From assembly GCA_017525225.1 (NCBI GenBank), contig JAFXTB010000163.1:1-42202 (forward strand): DNA of 42,202 bases. Reading direction: 5' to 3'. Each line of letters begins with the position of its first letter. Within the stretch, counting starts at the first letter, position 1. This stretch comes from Kiritimatiellia bacterium (GTDB taxonomy: Bacteria; Verrucomicrobiota; Kiritimatiellia; RFP12; UBA1067). Made by a program: the position numbers and the translations under genes. A model generated the notes under the pieces. It saw only the letters and a program-made list of their open reading frames with translations. It did no database searches and had not been told where the DNA came from. Positions 33,965-42,202 of this stretch are shown one piece after another.

Positions 33965-35374
33965 ATGAAAAGACCAATGACATGTCTCGTGGCGGCCTTC
34001 GCAGCGCTGGCGCTGCAGGCCGAATTCAAGGCGGGATTCTCCCGGATGGACATAACCCCGCCGCTCGGCGTGCCGATGCCGGGATATTTCAGCAAACGCG
34101 TGGCGGACGGCGTCCTGGATCTTCTCAATGTGGAATGCGTGGCGCTTTCTGACGGCGCCAGCGAGGCGCTCATATATCGCGTGGACAACATCCACCTCCC
34201 CAACCCGTTCCTCTCGTTGGCGTTTCCCGCGATCACCGCCGCCACCGGCGTCCCGCGCGACCGCATATACATCCATTCCACGCACATCCACACGGGACCT
34301 GCCGCCTGGCCGCGCGACAGCCTGACCGTGACGCGCAACGGCTTCACCGACGAGGAGAACCGCCTCACGCGGCTCTATGCCGACTTCCTCGTGTCGCGAC
34401 TGGCCGACAGCGGGCGTGCCGCGCTCGCCGATCTCGCGCCTGCGAGGATCGGCATCGCCAGGACCGTCTGCCGCAACGTCTCGTTCATCCGGCGCTTCCG
34501 CATGAAGGATGGCAGCGTACGCACGAATCCCGGCGTCGGCAATCCGAACATCAAGGAGGCGCTCGGCACGCCGGATGAATCCTTGCAGCTGGTGCGTTTC
34601 TGGCGCACGGGCGCGCCCGACATCGCCATCGTCAACTTCGGCACCCATCCCGACACCGTCGGCGGCACGAAGTACTCCGCCGACTGGCCGGGCGTCGTGT
34701 GCAGCACGTTCGAGAACGGAGTCGGTGGCGGCGTGAAGTGCCTCTTCCTCAACGGGGCGCAGGGCGACGTGAACCATATTGACGTGCATCCTTCCCCGGC
34801 GCGCAAGGCGCTGAAGAAGGCGGACAACCGCTTCTACATGGGCCGTGCGGTCGCCGGCGCGGCGATGTCCGTGTGGGACATGTGCGAGGAGGTTCCCGCC
34901 GGCGCCGTGCGCGGCGCGGTGACTTCCGTGTCGATGCCGGCGAACGTGCCGACTGCCGACGAGATAAAGTGGGTCGATCTCTTCGATGCCGGCCGCGTCA
35001 AGGAGATCCCTCTCAAGGGCATGGAGCTGAATACGCTCACGGGCCCCTCCTCTCGCGTGCGCAAGCTCAGAAACGGCCCCGACCACTTCGACATCCTCGT
35101 ATCGTCCGTGACGATCGGCTCGTCGATCGCCTTCGCGGGCGTGCCCTGCGAGCCGTTCGTGCAGATCGGCTGCGATATCAAGGCGCAGTCGCCGCTGCGC
35201 ATGACGATCGTCTCCTGCCTGACCAACGGCGCCGAGGGCTACATCCCCTCTACGTCGGCGCACCGCGAGGGCGGATACGAGGGGCTTTCATCGCGTTTCA
35301 AGGCCGAAACCGGCGACAGGCTCGTCGCCGCGCAGGTGGAACAGCTCAAGCGCCTGGCGGCCTCCGCGCCCTGA
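33965..35374 (+). CDS. Secreted neutral/alkaline ceramidase-like hydrolase
   Basis: The protein has 469 residues with a signal peptide (about 1-19, LALQA). AGFSRMDITPPLGVPMPGY is the typical N-terminus of neutral ceramidase-like proteins (PF04734). The metal-site histidines appear in IHSTHIHTGP (about 101-110), and NGAQGDVNH corresponds to the region around the catalytic serine, although no serine stands there. It is much shorter than true ceramidases (about 650) and lacks their C-terminal Ig-like domain. In PVC bacteria such proteins are common and uncharacterised, so ceramide cleavage is not assured. RBS AAGGA is at 33952-33956. Confidence 0.7.
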   Translation: MKRPMTCLVAAFAALALQAEFKAGFSRMDITPPLGVPMPGYFSKRVADGVLDLLNVECVALSDGASEALIYRVDNIHLPNPFLSLAFPAITAATGVPRDRIYIHSTHIHTGPAAWPRDSLTVTRNGFTDEENRLTRLYADFLVSRLADSGRAALADLAPARIGIARTVCRNVSFIRRFRMKDGSVRTNPGVGNPNIKEALGTPDESLQLVRFWRTGAPDIAIVNFGTHPDTVGGTKYSADWPGVVCSTFENGVGGGVKCLFLNGAQGDVNHIDVHPSPARKALKKADNRFYMGRAVAGAAMSVWDMCEEVPAGAVRGAVTSVSMPANVPTADEIKWVDLFDAGRVKEIPLKGMELNTLTGPSSRVRKLRNGPDHFDILVSSVTIGSSIAFAGVPCEPFVQIGCDIKAQSPLRMTIVSCLTNGAEGYIPSTSAHREGGYEGLSSRFKAETGDRLVAAQVEQLKRLAASAP

Positions 35375-35391
35375 GTCTTCGCAAATGCCGC

Positions 35392-36806
<1,415 letters not shown>

Positions 36807-36824
36807 ACAGAAAAGGAGAAAGAG

Positions 36825-37046
36825 ATGAAGAGCATCATGACAATCGCCGCTGTGGCGATCTGCGGACTGACGGTCCTCGTGGCCGGCTGCTCGGAGGAGA
36901 CCGAGGCCCAGAGGGCCGAGAAGAACCTCAAGGCCGCCGTTGGCAACGCGGGCAAGGCTGCCGACAAGGCTGCCGCCGACGCGAAGAAGGCCGGCGAGAA
37001 GGTCGCCGCCGACGCGAAGAAGGCCGCCGACGCCGCCAAGAAGTAG
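36825..37046 (+). CDS. Small Ala/Lys-rich lipoprotein with 11-residue repeats
   Basis: The protein has 73 residues. AAAAGGAGAAAGAG precedes the ATG. The lipobox LVAGC gives C22 as the lipidated residue. The remaining 50 residues are charged helix: an 11-residue (hendecad) period is visible in AADAKKAGEKV / AADAKKAADAA, backed by a 22-bp DNA repeat (36972-36993 and 37005-37026, 33-bp period). Such helices resemble LEA-type stress proteins or Lpp-like envelope spacers. The role is unknown. It is 18 bp after purB and is followed by a strong hairpin, so the two may form one transcript. Confidence 0.75.
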   Translation: MKSIMTIAAVAICGLTVLVAGCSEETEAQRAEKNLKAAVGNAGKAADKAAADAKKAGEKVAADAKKAADAAKK

Positions 37047-37137
37047 GCGCGTAGCCTTTAAGCGGCTTGAGCGACTTCAAGGGTGGTCCGATGAAAACCG
37101 GTCCGCCATCGGGGTTGCTATGGCCGCCTGTCGACAA

Positions 37138-37169
37138 ACGGGGCCAGGCCCGAAATGGCCTGGCCCCGT
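37138..37169 (+). terminator. Perfect 13-bp GC hairpin between purB unit and next lipoprotein
   Basis: ACGGGGCCAGGCC (37138-37150) pairs without mismatch to GGCCTGGCCCCGT (37157-37169), with the loop CGAAAT. It is followed by GGTTCT, not a U-tract, so termination may be partial. A smaller stem (CCGATG 37088-37093 with CATCGG 37107-37112) precedes it. Confidence 0.5.
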
Positions 37170-37194
37170 GGTTCTAATGAAAAGGGAGGATGGG

Positions 37195-39276
37195 ATGAAG
37201 AGAACTGGTTTCATGACGATGTTTCTGATGGCCTGCGCGGCGGCGCTTGCGGTGTCTGCCGGCTGTGCGAAGGAGAAGGCGGTGTTCGGGCCTGCCATAT
37301 CCACGGCGAACCTCCCGGAGCCAGGCAGGGAGCTTGCAGGCGCGCGTTTCAACAACGGGCTTGGCGCCTGGACGCTGGACAACTACCGCAAGCTACTTGC
37401 CGTGGAGACGGTGGGATCCGGCGAGGACGCCGCGCTCAGGCTCACCAACGTGACGTCCGAACGCGACACCGCCTGGTCGCTGAAATCGCCCGTGTTCGAC
37501 GCGACGCCTGGCAGGGAGTTCGCGGTAGTGGTGTTTGCGCGCGGCAAGGTTTCCATGAGGGCACCGTTCTCCAAGAACGCGCTGGCCACGCACGTGGCCT
37601 GGCTCGATGCCGAGGGCAAGCCCATCCTGGCGCAGGATGTGGACGGCAAGATGCGGCCCAGCGGGCTGAAGTTCGGGTTCGGTTCGCAGGGCGACGCCTG
37701 GATCAAGACGGTGGTGAAGGGGCGTTTCCCGGAAAACGTGCGCAAGTCGCGCGTGGTGCTCGGCTGCGACGCCCCGGACGTGGCGAAGGACGCCTACCTG
37801 GAGATACGCTCCGTACGTGTGCTGGAGCGCGAGGATGGCGGGAGCTGGGATTTCGGCGACCTCGAGCCGCCGGAGATAGAGCCGGAGCGGATGGGGCCGA
37901 TCGCCGATGCGCAGTCGCCGTTGCGCTTCCGCGTGGACGACGCATCGCCGCTTGACAGGGCGGCGTTCTCGTGCGTGCTCGATGGCAAGGATGTGACGGC
38001 GGACGTGAGGCATGTCGGCGGAAGGCTTTTCGAGTATGCGGGCGCTTCGCCGCTGGAACGGGGCCATGTGTACATCCTTGAAGTGGCCGCCAAGGACGTG
38101 TACGGGAACGCACGGAAGGAAAGCCTGCCATACTGGTTCGGCGACGCCGCCACAAAGGGACTCGCCACGGTGCGCGACGACGGCATGACGCTTCTCGACG
38201 GCCAGCCGTTCTTCCCGATCGGCATATTCTCCGTGCGCAAGGGGGCGTTCAACGGAGAGGACATAGACCGCGCCGTGCGCGGGCTTAAGGAAATCGGCAT
38301 GAACACGCTGCACTCCTACATGCGCCGCACGGTGAACGGAAAGGACTACGAGGACTTCCTCGATGCCTGCGACCGGCACGGCATGCGCGCGGTGGTGGAG
38401 CCGACCTTGCGCAAGTACAACGACAAGACGCATGTCGACGAGCAGCGCGACACGCTCGTGGCTGGAGCCAGGCATCCCTCGCTGCTGGCATGGTGCATCG
38501 GCGACGACACCGCCAGCCACCGCCAGCCGGCCGAGGTACTGACCGACCACCGTCTCTGCCATGCGATAGACAATGCGCGCCTCACCACGCAGGCCGACAT
38601 CGCCTCCTACGAGGGCCGCTACCAGGCGTACGCGAAGGCGACGGACACGATGATCCTCGAGGTGTATCCTTTCCGGGCCGAGACGCCAGAACCCGACGGC
38701 CTCGCCCGCCTGGTGAGGGATGTCAACCATGCCATTACGGACAAGAAGCGCGCCGGCGCAGAGAACCGCGGCGTGTGGGCGCTCGTGCAGGCCTTCGATG
38801 GATGGACGCTCTGGAAGCGCTTCCCGACGCTCGCCGAGATACGCGCCATGTCCTACCTGTCGGTGATACACGGATGCAGGGGCGTACTCTACTACACATA
38901 TCTTTCTGGCAGCAAGAAGCACGGGGTCGCCTCCGATCCGAAGCAGTTCGAGACGCTGGCCGCGGTGACGAAGGAGCTGGCGTCGCTCAAGGACGACCTC
39001 TGCGCCCGCGACGCCAAGGAGCAGCCTGCCGTCGCGGTGCTGTCGGGTCCGGCGAAGGACCTCTGCGGATTCCCGTCAGTCACATGCCTTCTCAAGGACG
39101 GACCTTCCGGCAGGCTGCTTCTTGCGGCCAATTCCACGACCGAGCCCGTCAAGGCGCGCATCGGCGTGTCGGCGAAGGGCGCGGACGTGCTTTTCGAGAA
39201 CCGCAGCGTATCGGCCGCCGGCGGCATAGAGGACGAGTTCGCGCCCGGCGCGGTGCATGTGTACCGACTGAAGTAG
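37195..39276 (+). CDS. Lipoprotein with jelly-roll domains and GH-A-like TIM barrel
   Basis: The protein has 693 residues. The ATG at 37195 follows AAGGGAGG. The lipobox ends at C24 (VSAGC). Residues 35-215 form a CBM-like jelly roll (AGARFNNGLGAWTLDNYRK ...). A short Ig-like part follows (about 240-315). From 330 (DGMTLLDGQPFFPIGIFSVRKGAFNGEDID) a GH2/GH5-style barrel runs to about 610, with TLHSYM, VVEPTLRKY, LAWCIGDDT and EVYPFRAETPEPDG as strand ends. The proton donor normally in 'NE' reads GDD here, so activity is uncertain. A C-terminal beta domain closes the protein. The next secreted gene begins 12 bp later. Confidence 0.65.
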   Translation: MKRTGFMTMFLMACAAALAVSAGCAKEKAVFGPAISTANLPEPGRELAGARFNNGLGAWTLDNYRKLLAVETVGSGEDAALRLTNVTSERDTAWSLKSPVFDATPGREFAVVVFARGKVSMRAPFSKNALATHVAWLDAEGKPILAQDVDGKMRPSGLKFGFGSQGDAWIKTVVKGRFPENVRKSRVVLGCDAPDVAKDAYLEIRSVRVLEREDGGSWDFGDLEPPEIEPERMGPIADAQSPLRFRVDDASPLDRAAFSCVLDGKDVTADVRHVGGRLFEYAGASPLERGHVYILEVAAKDVYGNARKESLPYWFGDAATKGLATVRDDGMTLLDGQPFFPIGIFSVRKGAFNGEDIDRAVRGLKEIGMNTLHSYMRRTVNGKDYEDFLDACDRHGMRAVVEPTLRKYNDKTHVDEQRDTLVAGARHPSLLAWCIGDDTASHRQPAEVLTDHRLCHAIDNARLTTQADIASYEGRYQAYAKATDTMILEVYPFRAETPEPDGLARLVRDVNHAITDKKRAGAENRGVWALVQAFDGWTLWKRFPTLAEIRAMSYLSVIHGCRGVLYYTYLSGSKKHGVASDPKQFETLAAVTKELASLKDDLCARDAKEQPAVAVLSGPAKDLCGFPSVTCLLKDGPSGRLLLAANSTTEPVKARIGVSAKGADVLFENRSVSAAGGIEDEFAPGAVHVYRLK

Positions 39277-39288
39277 ACTGGAGGCGAG

Positions 39289-40959
39289 ATGAAACATTCT
39301 GCATGCATCGTGGCGTGCCTGCTGGCGGGCGAGGCGGTCTTTGCCGCCGACATCGCCGCCCGGCATGCGGCCGCCGTGGCACGTGTCCGCACGTTCGTGT
39401 ACAACACGGACGGATGCGACATGCTGTACTACCCCACGAACGCCAACATCAACGTGGACGCCTTCATCGGGCAGAGGCTCGGGTACGTGCGCGACACCCG
39501 CATCTCGACCATCTCGTACTGTCCGCTTTCGTCGGGATTCGGGTGGTTCACGCTCCTGGGCGTGGGCGATCCGCTGACGAACACGATGAATACGGCAAGC
39601 TCGCGCATGAACGCCACGCTGCGGTTCGCCGAGATAGGTCACGACTGCCTCGAGATGGCGCTGGCGTTCGGCAGGGATCGGGGCATGGAGCGATTCCTCT
39701 CCATACGCATGAACGACTCGCACGATGGCTCGTCAAGGCCGCACGAAGGGAAGTTCCATCCGCTTTTCTCGACGTTCCGCCGCCAGCATCCGGAATGCCT
39801 CATGGGCGATCCCGCCAGGAACGAGTGGCCGCAGCAGTGCGCATGGCAGTGGACGTGCGTTGACTACGGCCATGCGGCCGTGCAGGACCATGTGCGCAAG
39901 TTCATCCGCCAGTTCTGCGAGAAGTACGACATGGACGGCATCGAACTGGACTTCTGCCGCCATCCGAAATACTTCAAGCGCTGCTCGTACGGCGGCATAG
40001 CCACGGACGCGGAACGCGCAACCATGACGGCGCTGCTGGCCGACATACGCTCCATCGTGCGCGCCGCCGAGAAGCGCAGGGACCGCCCCATCCTCCTGCA
40101 CGCGCGCGTGCCGGATTCCGTGGAGTACTGCCGCGACATCGGCCTCGACCTGGCGGCCTGGCTCAAGGCCGGCCTGCTGGACGGCATCATCGGCGGGTGC
40201 TACTTCAACCTGAACGACTGGAAGACCATGGCCGACTTCGCGCATTCCCTCGGAGCAAGGTTCTACGCCTCCATCGACGAATCCCGCATCCCGGGCGCGT
40301 GCAAGCGCTGGGGCCGCCGCAGCATCCAGGGCCGCGACACGCTCGAGAACTACTGCGCAAGCTACGCGCAGGCGATGTCCGCCGGCTGCGACGGCATCTA
40401 CCTCTTCAACATCGAGCATGAAAGGCTCAGGGCCTTCACGCAGGTGGACCCGCGCGAAACGGACGGCCTCGACAAGATCTACTTCGCCACGCAGCGCGGC
40501 AAGGGCGGATACGAGCCGACGCACTACCTGAAGGACGGCTACCGCTACAAGAACCTTCCGTACATCGACCCTGCCGCCGATCCGGACACGGTGCTCAAGG
40601 ACCAGTCCGGCCTGCACGATCCCGGGCTCGACTTCGCGAAGCAGTACCATGTGAACAAGGCGCGAGAGTTCGGCATACGCATCGGCGACGATTTCGCCCG
40701 CGCCGCCGCGAAGGGGCTTCGGCCGCGCATCACGGTGATGGCGCTTGCCACGGAGCTTTCCGCGTCGGACGCGCGCTTCTCGGTCAACGGGCACGCGCTC
40801 AAGGACGCGGAGTTCGGAAGCGGGCTGTTCATCTTCCGGAACGTGCCGCCCGACTGGTTCGTCAAGGGTGTCAACACGTTCCAGGTCGCTCCTGCCGGCA
40901 AGCCGTTTGTGCTGAACGACTTCGCCGTGAAGATCGAATACGCGCAGGCCGGTCGATGA
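39289..40959 (+). CDS. Secreted family-10-like glycosyl hydrolase
   Basis: The protein has 556 residues, with the signal peptide ending at VFAAD (about 19). The barrel (about 30-390) has FLSIRMNDSHDGSS, MDGIELDFCRHPKYF (the likely acidic active-site strand), ILLHARVPDSVEYC, FYASIDESRI and GIYLFNIEHE. This is the arrangement of GHL10/DUF187-like hydrolases and resembles the gene at 19151. The C-terminal 130 residues form a beta-sandwich. The stop overlaps the maf start (ATGA), coupling it to a housekeeping gene. Substrate unknown. Confidence 0.65.
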   Translation: MKHSACIVACLLAGEAVFAADIAARHAAAVARVRTFVYNTDGCDMLYYPTNANINVDAFIGQRLGYVRDTRISTISYCPLSSGFGWFTLLGVGDPLTNTMNTASSRMNATLRFAEIGHDCLEMALAFGRDRGMERFLSIRMNDSHDGSSRPHEGKFHPLFSTFRRQHPECLMGDPARNEWPQQCAWQWTCVDYGHAAVQDHVRKFIRQFCEKYDMDGIELDFCRHPKYFKRCSYGGIATDAERATMTALLADIRSIVRAAEKRRDRPILLHARVPDSVEYCRDIGLDLAAWLKAGLLDGIIGGCYFNLNDWKTMADFAHSLGARFYASIDESRIPGACKRWGRRSIQGRDTLENYCASYAQAMSAGCDGIYLFNIEHERLRAFTQVDPRETDGLDKIYFATQRGKGGYEPTHYLKDGYRYKNLPYIDPAADPDTVLKDQSGLHDPGLDFAKQYHVNKAREFGIRIGDDFARAAAKGLRPRITVMALATELSASDARFSVNGHALKDAEFGSGLFIFRNVPPDWFVKGVNTFQVAPAGKPFVLNDFAVKIEYAQAGR

Positions 40960-41516
40960 AGCTGATACTCGCCTCGGCGTCGCCACGCAGGGCCAAGATT
41001 CTGGCATCCGCCGGCTTCGACTTCACGGTGCTGAAGACCGATGCGCCGGAGGTCGCCCATCCCGACGATCCGGAGCGTACGGTCGTGGAGAACGCGGTGG
41101 CGAAGCTCAGGGCGGCCCAGGCCGCGGCGGCGACCGCGCCCATCATTGCCGCCGACACGATAGTGTGGCATTCCGGACGCATCTACGGCAAGCCGCGCGA
41201 TCTGGCGGAGGCGGCGGAGTTCCTGCGTTCGCTTGCAGGCAGGACGCACACCGTGTTCACGGGCGTCGCAATCGCCATGCCTGACGGCGGGCTTTCGACA
41301 GACTGCGTGCGTTCGGACGTCACCTTCCACCCTCTCGACGAGGCGAAGATAGCGGAGTACATCGCGCGGGTGCGACCGCTCGACCGGGCGGGCGCCTACG
41401 ACATCGATGAGTCCGGCGACCTGATCGTGGCTTCATACACGGGCTCGTACGAGAACATCATGGGGCTGCCCCTCGAACCCATCCTGAAGAGGCTGGGACC
41501 TGCCACGCGCCTCTAG
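40956..41516 (+). CDS. maf: Maf-like nucleoside triphosphate pyrophosphatase
   Basis: Maf proteins hydrolyse non-canonical or pyrimidine nucleoside triphosphates and influence septum formation. It is 186 residues, the usual size. LILASASPRRAKIL binds phosphate. PIIAADTIVWHSGRIYGKP and RAGAYDIDESGDLIV contain the conserved acids. The subtype is dTTP/UTP-like or m7GTP-like and cannot be settled by eye. It starts within the stop of the preceding glycosidase gene. Confidence 0.93.
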   Translation: MKLILASASPRRAKILASAGFDFTVLKTDAPEVAHPDDPERTVVENAVAKLRAAQAAAATAPIIAADTIVWHSGRIYGKPRDLAEAAEFLRSLAGRTHTVFTGVAIAMPDGGLSTDCVRSDVTFHPLDEAKIAEYIARVRPLDRAGAYDIDESGDLIVASYTGSYENIMGLPLEPILKRLGPATRL

Positions 41517-41519
41517 CCG

Positions 41520-41548
41520 TTGCATTTCAGGCGGCGGTATGGTAGAAT
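41520..41548 (+). promoter_or_regulatory. Promoter of the GH20-like gene
   Basis: TTGCAT (41520-41525), 17-bp spacer, TAGAAT (41543-41548) preceded by TGG. It is the best-formed promoter in the window and lies directly behind the maf stop. RBS AAAGGAG follows at 41562-41568. Confidence 0.7.
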
Positions 41549-41573
41549 ACGTCAAACCTTCAAAGGAGCAAAC

Positions 41574-42202
41574 ATGAAGCCTACAAGAAGAGATTTCCTA
41601 GCCATGGCCGCCGGCGGCGTCCTTGGCGGCTGCGCGACGGGCGGCCTCGATTCCATCGCCGGGACGCCTCCGTTCTCGTGGGGCGTGCTGCTGCACCTGG
41701 GCGGCAACATGTGGGACGACTTCGAGAACGGTCCCGACGACTGGGCCAAGAGCGAGGAGGAGGAGAGGCTGCATCCCAATCCGTACGGCCCGAGCGGCAA
41801 GCGCCGCAGCAAGTACCACTGCTACATGCGCACGCACGACGACCTCTGGCGGAAGTCCGTGGACCATGCGGCGGCGGAGGGTCTCAACCTCGTGTTCATC
41901 GACCTGGGCGAAGGCATGGCGTATCCCAGCCATCCCGAGCTCGCCGTGCCCGGCACATGGAGCGTGGAGAAGATGCAGAAGGAGCTGGCCCGCATCCGCG
42001 CGCTCGGGCTGGAGCCGATTCCCAAACTGAACTTCTCCACCTGCCACGACGCCTGGCTGAAGAACTACCACCGCATGATCGCCACGAGGAAGTACTACCA
42101 GGTGGTGGCGGACGTGATCCGCGACACGTGCGAGATATTCGGTCATCCCCGGCTCTTCCACATCGGCTTCGACGAGGAGATGCCCATCGCGCAGTTCAAC
42201 CA
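41574..42202 (+). CDS. Tat lipoprotein, GH20-like hydrolase, 3'-truncated by window
   Basis: The open frame from ATG 41574 continues to the window end (209 residues seen). The Tat motif is T4-RRDFLAMAAGG, followed by a lipobox ending at C20 (LGGC). A TIM-barrel start follows: FSWGVLLHLGGNMWDD, GLNLVFIDLGEGMAY, GLEPIPKLNFS. FHIGFDEE near the end resembles the DE catalytic pair of GH20 hexosaminidases (HxGxDE). Homology beyond that motif is uncertain, and the missing C-terminus leaves the family open. Confidence 0.65.
   Translation, partial: MKPTRRDFLAMAAGGVLGGCATGGLDSIAGTPPFSWGVLLHLGGNMWDDFENGPDDWAKSEEEERLHPNPYGPSGKRRSKYHCYMRTHDDLWRKSVDHAAAEGLNLVFIDLGEGMAYPSHPELAVPGTWSVEKMQKELARIRALGLEPIPKLNFSTCHDAWLKNYHRMIATRKYYQVVADVIRDTCEIFGHPRLFHIGFDEEMPIAQFN

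Noticed and set aside
37091-37177. 28-codon plus-strand frame across the hairpin
   Set aside because: No RBS, and its codons coincide with the stem sequences, so it is more likely a by-product of the hairpin.

Overview
The window is high-GC bacterial DNA, densely coding on both strands, and looks like a chromosomal segment of a PVC-group bacterium, most likely Kiritimatiellota or a close Verrucomicrobiota/Lentisphaerota relative. This rests on recognised gene content: secreted TIM-barrel glycosidases, twin-arginine (Tat) Gfo/Idh/MocA oxidoreductases, a GH109-type protein, large surface proteins with autotransporter-type beta-strand repeats and LamG-like modules, and DoxX proteins linked to an aldo/keto-reductase-like barrel. 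No rRNA, tRNA, CRISPR array, intact IS or prophage was seen. Taxonomy is an inference.

Layout. 1-6070: end of a GH127 beta-L-arabinofuranosidase, then three tightly spaced secreted proteins (DUF4091 type, unknown TIM-barrel type, PD40 beta-propeller). 6140-9001: a three-gene module in which the first protein is a natural fusion of the two domain types encoded separately by the next two genes. 9011-12418 (minus): trpC-trpB-trpA-trpF. 12622-24167: seven closely spaced plus-strand genes (GH109-like, Tat oxidoreductase, a 1225-residue three-module surface protein, family-10-like glycosidase, formate-THF ligase, amidotransferase-like lipoprotein, SGNH-like protein lacking the usual serine). 24317-31957: an AraC-type regulator divergent from a 897-residue two-CBM protein, a beta-strand-repeat surface protein and a GH39-like enzyme. 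The GH39 gene has a group II intron 3-prime relic fused to its start and a decayed Fic gene directly behind it. 32361-36806: MscS channel, rnhB, a ceramidase-like protein and purB. 36825-42202: small hendecad lipoprotein, two more secreted glycosidase-like proteins, maf, and the start of a GH20-like Tat lipoprotein cut by the window end.

How it fits together. Most accessory genes encode exported proteins for complex glycans, with arabinose-, xylose/uronate- and GalNAc-type specificities suggested by GH127, GH39 and GH109. No SusC/SusD pair or sugar transporter is visible, so this is not a Bacteroides-style utilisation locus. Housekeeping genes (trp, fhs, rnhB, purB, maf) are interleaved, some translationally coupled to glycosidase genes. 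Seven operon heads carry a recognisable extended -10 promoter (TG-N-TANAAT or a close variant). Points most worth a second look: the split/fused DoxX-barrel module, the group II intron relic that now supplies the GH39 N-terminus, a C-terminal motif shared by the two large surface proteins, and the apparently leaderless AraC gene.
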